Shown: piece by piece, positions 20,926 to 31,360 of the stretch
How positions within the stretch are numbered: the stretch's first letter is position 1
Layout of the letters: every line of letters begins with the position of its first letter
NCBI GenBank assembly: GCA_030068145.1
Contig: JAPJBO010000424.1
Location: 62,001 to 126,000 of the forward strand
Reading direction: 5' to 3'
Origin: Diplonema papillatum
Taxonomy: Eukaryota; Euglenozoa; Diplonemea; Diplonemida; Diplonemidae
DNA: 64,000 nt
Translations under genes and position numbers: made by a program
The notes under the pieces: generated by a model
Seen by the model: only the letters and a program-made list of their open reading frames with translations
Told to the model about the DNA's origin: nothing
Database searches by the model: none

Positions 20926-22343
20926 CTGGAGCTCTAGAGCTTCCAGGAGGGGAGGACCCCCTTTCCTATATTGGGCATGACCCCTTTTCCCGAACTGGGG
21001 GGGTCGGCGACGCGCACGCGTCCCTCCCCCCCCCCCAGGCATCTTGTTAAGAACCATCCATCCATCCATCAGCCGGCTGACCCCCCCCCCCTCAGGCTAT
21101 TTTCACTGTGGAGGGGGGAGACGCTACCTGTCACACTCTAAGGTGGTCACCACGGTGGGCGGTCAGAAAAAAATTTTTTTTTCGAGCCATTGCAATGTGT
21201 TCCAAAAATGTAAGCCTGAGCATTGAGCGAACTAACACCAAACTGAAGATTCATATCACTGTCACAGTTTACATGTCCGTGCTTCACATGGAGATCCCTA
21301 ACTCAAGACATACCAGGTGAAAAGGAAGAAGAACAACCTGAAGAGAGGCCTGGAACTCGGCCTGCCAGGGGGTTATGCACTGCAGCGGTTGGGTGAGGTA
21401 ACTCACCCAAAAAAAAAAAAAATCGAAAATCGGGTGGGAGGTTGGGTTGATTTACACTACCTCGGATTGGGTTGGGCAGGAGTTTGGTGTCTGTAATCTT
21501 GGGCGGTGCCCCCTGGACCCCCCATAAACAAGATTTCGAATTTTCGCCAGAGGCCTGTTACCAGGCATCAGTTTCCTGTTACAGGTTCCGAACAAGACAG
21601 AATCTGAAGTGCCATGTACCGTACCGTCTCCCGGGGGGCGGTGCCCCCCGCACCCCCCCTGCATTAAGACTCACCAGAGAAAATGGGCTTGGTGTCTAGT
21701 CTGAAGGAGAAAATGGGCTGCATAAGGTCCTGCGGCCTGCTCAAAAAAAAAAAAAAAAAAAATGTACACAAAAAAGGAAAGAGAACAAGGCACACCAGAG
21801 TGTGGTTTTAGGGGAGAACCCCCGTGTGGATGCGTCAACGCAACAGTCTTTGAAAGGAAAGCGAAAGAGAGAAGGCATATTTTTTTTTTTTTTTGCCCCA
21901 AATACCCCAAATACCACACTTTGGAAAATTTTTGTGGGCCCACTTTTGGCAGGGAATTTTGACCATTTCACCTTAGAGAATTTGACCACCCAGCCTCCAA
22001 GGCAACTGCACTGTAGAGGGGGGGGGGGTCTGGTTTATCCGGCCATCCGGCCAAAGTGGCTGATCCTTAACAAGAGCGCTGCCCCCCCCTCACCGATTTC
22101 CCCCCCTACAGGAAGCCTGTAGAGAGAGGAGACGGTGAGGAGAGAGAGGAGAGAGAGGAGAGAGAGGAGAGAGAGCAGCCGCGAGAGTCACCTGGCAACG
22201 ACGCGCCCACCTCATACTCCTGCTCCTGAGCACAACACCTCCATCTCCATTCTTCTCCGCGCCGGGAAGCTCCCGCACCGGCCCAGAGCTCAACCTTTTT
22301 ACAAAGGGGGCCGAGGGCCAGAACAGGAACTTTGACGCGAAAA
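20926..22343. other. Repeat-rich intergenic DNA, no gene seen
   Basis: Holds a hairpin (tcctggagctctagagcttcc near 20,925-20,948), homopolymer runs, and a GA-rich tract at 22,120-22,180. The phrase ggcggtgccccc occurs twice (21,504 and 21,639). The open frames are short and low-complexity. Confidence 0.4.
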
Positions 22344-22397
22344 AAAATGGCGAGGGGGTGAGGGCCTGAAAGAGGGCCCTCACCCCCTCGCCATTTT
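22344..22397. other. Long near-perfect palindrome
   Basis: The arm aaaatggcgagggggtgagg is followed by ggcc, a loop of about seven bases, and its inverse complement. The stem is about 23 bp. It adjoins the TAC-type 3' end of repeat family A. It is a likely cruciform or an end of a small foldback element. Confidence 0.85.
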
Positions 22398-22460
22398 CCC
22401 TGCGCCTGCTGTCTCCGGCTGCTTCGGCAGACGACACATACTACTACTACTACTACTACC
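22398..22460 (+). repeat. 3' end fragment of repeat family A
   Basis: Carries gctgcttcggcagacgacac followed by seven TAC units. The upstream part of the family is absent here. Confidence 0.7.
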
Positions 22461-22804
22461 TTTGGGCTCTGGCACCAGCAGTGCTTCAAGAGCCTCTGGG
22501 CAAAAACCCGTTTTCAGACTTCTTCTTCAAATTATTGGCACTTCGAATGATTCCCCGTGTCGTCGATCTTCGTGTTTCCCTGTTCGCTGGTAGCGGCGGA
22601 TTCGTGCAGGTGTCCTTGTAGGCCTTTCTTTTGTTGGCGCCTCTGAATGGCAAGTCGTCGTCGTCGTCTTGGGATGCGGTTCTCCTTTGGTCCGCCTGGG
22701 GGGTTTTGTGACGTGGGGGTGCAAGATTGTCAAGTGCGGAAGTTTTCACGTCCAGCACAGTCGGGACACTACCGTAAAACGACCGCAGGGGTTCCACGTG
22801 CGGA

Positions 22805-23090
22805 TGGACCTTTCGCTTCCCGCACACACACACTATGTGAACGCACGGAAGCCGCGACGTATTGGCCCACACAGATGCACTTGTACACGGTGCCCTTGTT
22901 CAAAACGCGCACCCTCTCTTGTTGTCCGCTTCGCTTCCTTTACCTCGTACTGCCCACGTCCTGCAGGCGTAGCAGAGAAGTCGCGAGGTAGTATTTGATG
23001 CGACCTAGCCTCCTACCACGGTACAAAGGTGGTGGCGTTCCTGTCTAGAGCGCGCTTCTTGCGAGTTTGGTGTTCTTGTCGAACCCTTCA
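22805..23090. repeat. Dispersed repeat family F, copy 2
   Basis: Partner of 17,685-18,030, in the same orientation. Confidence 0.65.
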
Positions 23091-23514
23091 CTCACATTGC
23101 TTGTGTACTGGTTGACACCCACACCCCCCAGAGGGTAGAACACATCCGACATGCAGTCCCGGAGATAGGCGGACGGTCGTCGTTTTCTTTTGCGACTGCA
23201 GCAATAATCCTGGCGTCGAGAGTCCACACCGTGTCGTCGTAGCAAGTACATTTCCCTGCCAAAAAAGTGCAGGAAAACATTTTGGTGGGGATTGACCTTT
23301 TTTTCCGCAAAAGTGGGTTTCGATTTCGAAAACGAGGAGAACGGATTCATCTGGAGGAAACGGAGTACCCACTCGGCACCGGGGGGTCTGGGAAACACCC
23401 CAAAAACAGCCCCCAAAACGACCCCCCCCCCCAGTGGTGCAAACCAAGAAAACATTTTCCCCCCCCCCCCCAAAAAAACATGCATAAAAATAAGAATCGG
23501 CCTTCTGGGGGGGC

Positions 23515-23550
23515 GTTACCCGTTACCCGTTACCCGTCCTTATTTTTATC
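23515..23550. repeat. (CCCGTTA)n tract with an attached cttatttttat block
   Basis: Three and a half 7-bp units followed by ccttatttttat. The same arrangement occurs at 27,848-27,888. Each is next to an ataaaaataag or tatgcatg element. Confidence 0.7.
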
Positions 23551-23569
23551 CGACTGTGGCTGAGGTGGG

Positions 23570-24015
23570 CTGCTCCTGAGGCCCAGCATGGTGGGTGCGT
23601 TGCTGCGGCCCAGCGCGCCGAGTGGACTGCGCGTGGACTGCGCCGGGGCCCGGCGTGCGTGAGGCCCAGTACGTCGGGTGGACTGTGCCTGAGGCCCGGC
23701 ATACTGGGTGGGCTATTGCTGAGGTGGACTGCCGAAGCCCAGCACGCTGGGTGGACTGTGGCTGAAGTGGACTGGGCTTGAGGCCAGCGCGCCTGAGGCC
23801 CAAACGCTAAAACAAGAAGAACGCTGAGACCAAAAAGAATGCTCAAGACTCACGAAAGATGACACTAGGTGGAATGCCGAAGCCCAGCACGCTGGGTGGA
23901 CTGTGGCTGAAGTGGACTGGGCTTGAGGCCAGCGCGCCTGAGGTGCAGCATGCTGGTGGACTGCGGCTGAGGCCCAAACTGGACCAAAAAGAATGCTCAA
24001 GACTCACGAAAGACA
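23570..24015. repeat. Degenerate minisatellite (ggtggactgtggctgaag)
   Basis: Many units of roughly 35-45 bp around gcccagcacgctgggtggac. A larger block (about 150 bp, ending caagactcacgaaag) is duplicated at 23,735-23,862 and 23,890-24,012. Confidence 0.85.
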
Positions 24016-24370
24016 TACAAAACAAAATGAGTACTGCAAAAACGCAGCCAGCAAAGTACTCGGAGTTCTGATCGGACTCGATACGAAAGGGAGGGGCGAA
24101 AGAGACGGGGGGGGGAGGGGCTGAAGTTGGCAATAAAGCACAAGCGACGGCACCAAAGAATCAGCAACACGTGCCGAAGATGGTTGAACTCTCAAAGAGC
24201 CGGATGGAGGAGGTGCTTTCAAAACCTCGGGACTGTACAAAGGGCGAAGGGGCACGGAAATGGTGCTGCTCGTAGCGAACCCCGAGGGCTGGTACTCAAA
24301 AAAACACTGGTAAGAGCTCGGTGTCAGCCTCAAGAAAAAAACGAGATGACCCTGAAGAACGATGAGGATC

Positions 24371-27334
24371 CTATTTTCGGCGCGCTCTTTTTCTGACATT
24401 CTTTGGGCTGTCTTCTGTTTCCTCGCTTTCTTCATCTTCTTCAAGGTCCTCGTTTTCAGACTCCTCTTCATCTTCTTCGCACTCTTCATCTTCTTCATCT
24501 TCCTCGCACTCCTCATCTTCCTCGCTGTCTTCTTCGTCCTCGTATTCGCGCAGGAGGCACTGACTTCGAAGGCCCTCTTCAATTACCTGTAACCGAGTGG
24601 GCTTTGGTCCTAGCCTCTTGCGGCCACCTCCTGGGGCTCTCCTCTTTCGATCACCAAAGAAAGAGCGCACTCCAGTCTGAACAAACTCGCGGCATGTAGC
24701 GGGGCTTGGTCCTAGTTCATGCACAAACAGCTCAGCCTCAAGAAGTGTGATACGAAGCTTTGTGCGAGACAGTCCAAGCCGCTGCCGTACCGCTGCAAAG
24801 TGAGATTCAATAGAACAGCACGACACACTGCCAAGTAGAGCTATTCCCTCAAGCACATCAGCAAGAAAAACGTTGTGCTCTATGTCCGTCTCGCGAAGAC
24901 TGCATGTCACGCAGCGCAAGCTGGAGCCACTGCTCATCCCTGCCGCAAGGGCCTTGGCACTGCACCAGGCCTGTTTGAGGTCGATCCCTTCAGCACCCAG
25001 TCGTGAAAGGATTGGCCCCTGCAGTTCCTGAAGCTCATTGTTGCCGTACGCAGCAATCTCGGCAGTGCTCATGTTGCTTAGATCGAAGTAGAAAAACTTC
25101 AAGATCTTCAGAATAGCCCGTTGGTCATCGTTGAACTGCAACATGGTGTCAAAAGCTTCCTGCACAAGCTTATGGAGAGACTGCAAACCCGATGGTGCCT
25201 CGATTTGCAGGAGCACCTCTGTTGCAGAGCGTAGCTCGGCTTCAATGTGGACGACAGAAGTGCTTGTCGACTGCGCTGTGCGGCTCACCGGCGAGATCGC
25301 GGTAAACAGCTGGTCAAAGTACAGCAGCTGCTTCTGTACGAGCGGTTGCTTGAACTTGTGCACAAGTTTAGACGGGCCGCCCCTTGTCGGTCGCTTTGCC
25401 TGGCTGAGTTTTCTCTTGTACGCCCGTTTTTGCTGTTTGTCACCACCCTTTGAGGTCTTGAAGGCACGGCGATCACTTTCCAAATGTGCGATCCACAGCT
25501 TGTTCATACGCTGCACTCGAGAAAAGGTATTTTTCCACTTTGGAAGCCACCGGATGACGTGCCCCTGCTTTGGGCGAAGAACAGAAGCAGTGCGAGGCTG
25601 ACCAGGGACAGCAGCGCTTATCGACGGGTTTTCTGCAGCAAACTCCTCTATGTCCCGGCATAGCAGTGATGAAGCTGCGTAAAACGAATCGATCGCTGCC
25701 ACCATCGCAGCAATGGACTTGAACACCTTGGCTTCAGTGATAACCTTCAAGCACGTTTGGAGGTAATGCGCAAAATCCCACGTCTTGAACAGCCGGGCCC
25801 CTTTGTGCGCATCAGCAACAAGTCTCCCAAACAACCCGTTGTTTGCTCCTGTTAGGGCGCTTGCCCCGTCAGTCACTATACCGAGCAGTTGGTTCTGTGC
25901 AACCCCAACTTTGCGCAGAGCCGCGCACACCAGGCGATGGATGCATTCACCGTCCTCACGATCGCCACGCGGAATGGCAACCAACCCTACGAACACCTCA
26001 GTGTACTTCGAAAGCTCGTAGAATCGAATACGTACTTCGATCACTTGTTTTTTTGTAAGGGAAAGCGTAGCACCGTCAGTGCTGATCACGAAGAAAGAAA
26101 CTGGAGCCAGACGCACATGCAACTGGAATCGAAGAATTCGTGCCCAAAGGTAGGTCATTTGTTTGATGTGCTCTTCGTTCCTGTACTGCGGATGCATGGC
26201 GATCCCCCGACTTACATCTGCGTCAAGCTGCCTCAGGCTTTGGGAGATCGAGAGTTTGTTGTGAAGGCTGACGTAGAAATTGACGTGCATCGACTCGAGG
26301 GTTGCGTCCTGCACATCGGCCTCTGCAATTTTGACTTGCTTCACAGCTTCGTTGGTACCGACCTTCAGCGCACCACTGTCGCCAGTCTCTGCAATTTCGT
26401 CCTCGTCGTCTTCCTCCTCATCCGTTTCCTCGTGCACGACACTCAGTGTCGGAAACGAGGGGCAGCAGTTGAACACCACACCCAGTACGGCAGCAGCAGA
26501 GACCACAGCACAGACCGTACGAATGCGCCTTAGAGCTGTTTTGTGGTACTCCCGTCCGAGGTGCTTGCTCTTCGCTGTTCGAAGCGGTGCTCCCCGAGAA
26601 TTCACGGACCCCTTTAAAAACGCTTCGTTTTTTGGAGTAGAGCTCAGCACGCCAAGGCCGTGCGCGTCACGACAAACGATGCAGCCGATACCTTCCGGCG
26701 TCGAGAAAAAGACCTCTGCAAACTCGTCTGCAGGAGGTGCTGCCGGCTTCACAGGTTCTGCGCTCGCAGCTGCCTTTTGTTTGGGTGCAAACAGCGGGAA
26801 AACGCCGGTTGTCGGTCTTGGCTCTGAACGTGGGGGACGAAAGCGAAGGACAAAGAAATGTCCCATTTTTTGCCTTCCCACAGGGGGTGCAAACACAATG
26901 ACAATTGTGCTTTCACACGCAGAGGCCATCAGTCTCGGAACACGCTGTGCATCCATTATCTTGATGGGCGTTGGATACTGCCTGCCGAGGTGGACAGTGC
27001 AGTCAGTCACCTCAACTGTCGTCAGGGCGAGGGGCGACTCGTCGTTGAGAGACAGTAGTAGCTCCTGTTTTCTCTCGTTCGAAAGCCAGCCAGGAGGAAA
27101 CCTTTGCAGCCATGATTGAAGCTCCTTCAAAGTAGGCAGGCTCTGTACACTGTGTCCCCGAGCCAGCTGCCCGGCAACAAAGAGAGCGACGCTCCCACAC
27201 TCAGCCCCCTTCTGCGCCTTCGCCTCGACCCTGTCGCCCTCCTTGCACCCTGCATCGATGAGCTGCTTGAAGAGGCGACTCTTCGTCTTTGCAGAATGGC
27301 TGCTCAGACTGTCGAATACATCAAACACCAGCAT
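24371..27334 (-). CDS. hAT-superfamily transposase (ZNF862/ZMYM-like type)
   Basis: An uninterrupted frame of 987 codons on the minus strand, starting at the ATG at 27,334. Residues about 213-275 form a C-x2-C...H-x4-H zinc module with FLKGSVNSRGAPLR between the pairs, the pattern of ZNF862/KIAA1586-type hAT proteins. Two Asp motifs typical of the hAT RNase H-like core follow: ISTDGATL (near residue 423) and IVTDGASALTG (near 488), 65 residues apart. IESHFAAVRQR near residue 843 is a candidate for the catalytic Glu region. The end is a Glu/Asp/Cys repeat and a basic cluster (NVRKRARRK). I found no terminal inverted repeats, so the element's limits and mobility are unknown; a domesticated host gene is possible. 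Confidence 0.75.
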   Translation of the reverse strand: MLVFDVFDSLSSHSAKTKSRLFKQLIDAGCKEGDRVEAKAQKGAECGSVALFVAGQLARGHSVQSLPTLKELQSWLQRFPPGWLSNERKQELLLSLNDESPLALTTVEVTDCTVHLGRQYPTPIKIMDAQRVPRLMASACESTIVIVFAPPVGRQKMGHFFVLRFRPPRSEPRPTTGVFPLFAPKQKAAASAEPVKPAAPPADEFAEVFFSTPEGIGCIVCRDAHGLGVLSSTPKNEAFLKGSVNSRGAPLRTAKSKHLGREYHKTALRRIRTVCAVVSAAAVLGVVFNCCPSFPTLSVVHEETDEEEDDEDEIAETGDSGALKVGTNEAVKQVKIAEADVQDATLESMHVNFYVSLHNKLSISQSLRQLDADVSRGIAMHPQYRNEEHIKQMTYLWARILRFQLHVRLAPVSFFVISTDGATLSLTKKQVIEVRIRFYELSKYTEVFVGLVAIPRGDREDGECIHRLVCAALRKVGVAQNQLLGIVTDGASALTGANNGLFGRLVADAHKGARLFKTWDFAHYLQTCLKVITEAKVFKSIAAMVAAIDSFYAASSLLCRDIEEFAAENPSISAAVPGQPRTASVLRPKQGHVIRWLPKWKNTFSRVQRMNKLWIAHLESDRRAFKTSKGGDKQQKRAYKRKLSQAKRPTRGGPSKLVHKFKQPLVQKQLLYFDQLFTAISPVSRTAQSTSTSVVHIEAELRSATEVLLQIEAPSGLQSLHKLVQEAFDTMLQFNDDQRAILKILKFFYFDLSNMSTAEIAAYGNNELQELQGPILSRLGAEGIDLKQAWCSAKALAAGMSSGSSLRCVTCSLRETDIEHNVFLADVLEGIALLGSVSCCSIESHFAAVRQRLGLSRTKLRITLLEAELFVHELGPSPATCREFVQTGVRSFFGDRKRRAPGGGRKRLGPKPTRLQVIEEGLRSQCLLREYEDEEDSEEDEECEEDEEDEECEEDEEESENEDLEEDEESEETEDSPKNVRKRARRK

Positions 27335-27930
27335 CAGAACTGAACGTCTTTGTCTTCACCACCACCCCCCCACCCCCGGATGTTTTTGGAGGGCCCCCCC
27401 TGGATGTTTCGAGGAGTCAGCCCAAGGGCAGGTAAGGGACAGCGGGAAATCTGTCAGCAGGTTATGGATGGATGGACGGGGAAGACGGAGGGGCAGCAAA
27501 GAAAGCCGTGTGGACAAGGAGCGGGTCACGATCACACAGGGGAGCCTAGACCCTGCCGCCTGCAGATTCCAAGGATAGCGTGAGCAGGTGACGTACCCTA
27601 ACACCGAGCACGCTGGCTGGCACGCTGGCTGACTGCCGCCGACCACCCGTGGGGTGCGGGCCTGGCCTGGAGCATGTCGATATTTGGGTAGACTATGGCC
27701 GGCTGGCCCGCCATATTCGCCCTTGAAAGGAGGATCTGGGGTTTCTGTCAGCTCCTGAGCACATCCGGTCCATATGCCGGGGGTTAGGCATGTACATAAT
27801 GTGACATCGCGTGTTCATAGTGTGGGTGACCCGGGATCCGGAGATACCCCCGTTACCCGTTACCCGTTACCCGTGGCCTTATTTTTATGCATGCCCCAAA
27901 AGGGGGGTGCAACGTGCAACGGGGGCAACG
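27335..27930. other. Upstream flank of the hAT gene, no gene seen
   Basis: Contains a C-run, the (CCCGTTA)n plus cttatttttat block at 27,848-27,888, and no supported exon. Confidence 0.4.
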
Positions 27931-27939
27931 TCCCTTAGT

Positions 27940-28545
27940 GCGCACCCTGGGTCCGGGGGGGCCTCCCCCCCGGGTACTGGCGCCGAACTTGCCACCAGAA
28001 CCCGAACTTTGCTTCGCCCGAACTTTGCTTCACCAGAACTGTGCTTCATCCGAACTTAGCTTCGCCCGAACTTTGTTTCGCCCGAACTTAGCTTCACCAG
28101 AACTTTAGCTTCGCCCGAACTTAGCTTCACCAGAACTTTGCTTCACCCGAACTTTGTTTCGCCCGATCTTAGCTTCACCAGAACTTTGTTTCACCCGAAC
28201 TTTGCTTCACTCAGAACTTAGCTTCACCCGAACTTTGCTTCACCCAGACCGTAGCCCGGACTTTGTTTCGCCCGAACTTAGCTTCACCCGAACTTTGCTT
28301 CGCCCGAACTTTGCTTCACCAGAACTTGCTTCGCCCGAACTTTGCTCCGCCCGAACTTTGTTTCGCCGGAACTTAGCTTCACCAGAACTTAGCATTGCCC
28401 GAACTTAGCTTCACCAGAACTTTGCTTCGCCCGAACTTTGTTTCGCCCGAACTTAGCTTCACCAGAACTTTGCTGTTCCCCGAACTTTAACTGCTGCCTC
28501 CAGTCTCGCCACGCGCCGGCCTTAGCCGAGCGCACGTACTTTTGC
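27940..28545. repeat. Mobile minisatellite family G, copy 1
   Basis: A tandem array of about 16-17-bp units (cccgaactttgcttc, ccagaacttagcttca) spans 27,990-28,480. It has unique ends: gtactggcgccgaacttgcc on the left, and aactgctgcctccagtctcg followed by gccggccttagccgagcgc on the right. The same structure, inverted, occurs at 52,125-52,465 with both ends recognisable, so array and ends moved as a unit. Confidence 0.8.
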
Positions 28546-28690
28546 CGGCTCGAAGGGAAATAAATTTGTTTTTGCTGGCTCGAAGGGAATTAAATTTGTT
28601 TTTGCTGGCTCGAAGGGAATAGAATTTGGTTTGCTGGCTCGAAGGGAATTAAAATTAAATTTGTTTTTGCTGGCTGTTAGGGAATTCCAA
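28546..28690. repeat. Minisatellite, about 33-bp unit (ctggctcgaagggaat)
   Basis: Four to five units of ctggctcgaagggaattaaa followed by tttgttttg. It directly follows family G. Confidence 0.85.
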
Positions 28691-29127
28691 TTGCCCCTGC
28701 TGGCTATAAGGTAAATTGCTCACAATTTTATTATAGTACAATGAAACGATGGTAGGCGAAAGAATCCAATTAACCACCCCCACAAGCATGTGAAGTAATA
28801 CACAGGACCCAGCCCCCCTGGCGACACCGCGACAGCACGAAGTGGTAGTAGTAGTTTGAACTTGTTATGCGGCAACAATCTGCGACGATAGACTGCACAA
28901 GCCGCTACAGACTACCTCTTTGCATGCGTCGTGTCATGCTTCGGTCGCTTCTTGCCCAGCGTACTGTTTGTCTCCGGTGCGCGCTTCACGTGTGCAGTTT
29001 GATGACGAGGAATCACCAGATGATTCCTTTTCTCCCTCGCAGGTTGTTTCCGCGAATAAAAACTACGCACTTCTTTACTCGACCCTCAACAGTCTAAAAA
29101 CCCCCTCCTTCTTCCCGGGTGAGAAGA
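28691..29127. other. 5' flank of GFA gene 2
   Basis: AT-richer DNA, with no repeat match and no exon recognised. A ctataagg motif at 28,704 could be TATA-like, but it is more than 400 bp from the ATG. Confidence 0.35.
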
Positions 29128-29535
29128 ATGAAGCCTGTCACCGGCGCGTGCTACTGCGCGAAGGTGAAGTTCGTGTACGACTCAGCGGTGCCGGTGACCA
29201 AAGCGGTGTTCTGCCACTGCGACAGCTGCCGGCGGGCGCACGGCGCGCCGCTGTACCAGGTGATCTACGTGCCGCGCGACAGCGGCGCTTTCAAGATCAC
29301 CGCCGGGGAGGAGCACATCAAGAGGTACCGGAAACCAGGCGCGCCGCTCGTGCGCGCGTTCTGCACCGTGTGCGGGTCGCGCGTGTTCAACGACCACGAC
29401 CGCGTCGAAATCGGCGTCTTCCCCGCTTTGCTGCACGGGAAGCTGCCCGATTCGTTCTGGCCGACCGCGCACGCGCATGAAGCGGAGTCTATCTTTGATA
29501 TCCTGGCACTCAAAGCAGTACGACCGAAGCTCTGA
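29128..29535 (+). CDS. GFA/CENP-V-type zinc protein 2
   Basis: An intronless 135-aa protein with the full GFA ligand set: C8 and C10 (GACYCA), C29, C31 and C34 (CHCDSC), C79 and C82 (CTVCGS), and the conserved FNDHD after them. It is about 60% identical by eye to GFA protein 1. The start is the first in-frame ATG; the upstream GTG at 29,119 is not a plausible start. The C-terminal tail (SFWPTAHAHEAESIFDIL) is the segment that has been copied many times downstream. The protein is likely cytosolic or nuclear; the substrate is unknown. Confidence 0.87.
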   Translation: MKPVTGACYCAKVKFVYDSAVPVTKAVFCHCDSCRRAHGAPLYQVIYVPRDSGAFKITAGEEHIKRYRKPGAPLVRAFCTVCGSRVFNDHDRVEIGVFPALLHGKLPDSFWPTAHAHEAESIFDILALKAVRPKL

Positions 29536-31360
29536 CTGAGTCGAGATCGGAGTCTTTCCCGCTTGACTGGACGAGAACCTATCTGAGTCGTTCTGGCCGA
29601 CCGCCCACGCGCATGAAGCTGAGTCTATCTTTGATATCCTGGCACTCAAAGCAGTACGACCGAAGCTCTGACTGAGTCGAGATCGGAGTCTTTCCCGCTT
29701 GACTGGACGAGAACCTATCTGAGTCGTTCTGGCCGACCTGGCGACTAAGTCTATCTTTGATATGCTGGCACTCAGAGCCGTACGACCAAGTCGGAATCGT
29801 CTTCCCCGCTTTGCTGCACACGAGACGCTGCCCGATTCGTTTTGGCCGACCGCCCACGCGCATGAAGCTGAGTCTATCTTTGATATCCTGGCACTCAAAG
29901 CAGTACGACCGAAGCTCTGACTGAGTCGAGATCGGAGTCTTTCCGGCTTGACAGGAAGAGAACCTATCTGACTCGTTCTGGCCTACCTGGCGCGCACATT
30001 AAACTAAGTCTATTTGATATGCTGGCATTCAGAGCCGTACGACCAAGTCGGAATCGTCTTCCCCGCTTTGGCCGACCGCGCACGCGCATGAAGCGGAGTC
30101 TATCTTTGATATCTTGGCACTCAAAGCAGTACGACCAAAGCTCTGACTGAGTCGAGATCGGAGTCTTTCCCGCTTGACTGGACGAGAACCTATCTGAGTC
30201 GTTCTGGCCGACCTGGCGACTAAGTCTATCTTTGGTATGCTGGCACTCAGAGCCGTACGACCAAGTCGGAATCGTCTTCCCCGCTTTGGCCGACCGCGCA
30301 CGCGCATGAAGCGGAGTCTATCTTTGATGTCTTGGCACTCAAAGCAGTACGACCAAAGCTCTGACTGAGTCGAGATCGGAGTCTTTCCCGCTTGACTGGA
30401 CGAGAACCTATCTGAGTCGTTCTGGCCGACCTGGCGACTAAGTCTATCTTTGATATGCTGGCACTCAGAGCCGTACGACCAAGTCGGAATCGTCTTCCCC
30501 GCTTTGCTGCACACGAGACGCTGCCCGATTCGTTTTGGCCGACCGCCCACGCGCATGAAGCTGAGTCTATCTTTGATATCCTGGCACTCAAAGCAGTACG
30601 ACCGAAGCTCTGACTGAGTCGAGATCGGAGTCTTTCCGGCTTGACAGGAAGAGAACCTATCTGACTCGTTCTGGCCTACCTGGCGCGCACATTAAACTAA
30701 GTCTATTTGATATGCTGGCATTCAGAGCCGTACGACCAAGTCGGAATCGTCTTCCCCGCTTTGGCCGACCGCGCACGCGCATGAAGCGGAGTCTATCTTT
30801 GATATCTTGGCACTCAAAGCAGTACGACCAAAGCTCTGACTGAGTCGAGATCGGAGTCTTTCCCGCTTGACTGGACGAGAACCTATCTGAGTCGTTCTGG
30901 CCGACCTGGCGACTAAGTCTATCTTTGATATGCTGGCACTCAGAGCCGTACGACCAAGTCGGAATCGTCTTCCCCGCTTTGGCCGACCGCGCACGCGCAT
31001 GAAGCGGAGTCTATCTTTGATGTCTTGGCACTCAAAGCAGTACGACCAAAGCTCTGACTGAGTCGAGATCGGAGTCTTTCCCGCTTGACTGGACGAGAAC
31101 CTATCTGAGTCGTTCTGGCCGACCTGGCGACTAAGTCTATCTTTGATATGCTGGCACTCAGAGCCGTACGACCAAGTCGGAATCGTCTTCCCCGCTTTGG
31201 CCGACCGCGCACGCGCATGAAGCGGAGTCTATCTTTGATGTCCTGGAACTCAAAGCAGTACGACCAAAGCTCTGACTGAGTCGAGATCGGAGTCTTTCCC
31301 GCTTGACTGGACGAGAACCTATCTGAGTCGTTCTGGCCGACCTGGCGACTAAGTCTATCT
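29536..31360 (+). repeat. Long array derived from the GFA gene 2 3' end (left part)
   Basis: Tandem degenerate copies of the gene's last ~115 bp and 3' flank. The markers are gcatgaagcggagtctatct, gcactcaaagcagtacgacc and ccgaagctctgactgagtcg. Basic units of about 110-120 bp alternate between a 'tggcactcaaagc' type and a 'tggcactcagagc' type, giving a higher-order unit of 218 bp (clear from 30,047 to 30,265 and 30,733 to 30,951 to 31,169). A larger block from about 29,540 is also repeated from about 30,370. Open frames on either strand are by-products of the array. Confidence 0.92.

Noticed and set aside
24371-24560. Glu/Asp tract as a separate acidic gene
   Set aside because: It is continuous with and in frame at the C-terminus of the hAT transposase.
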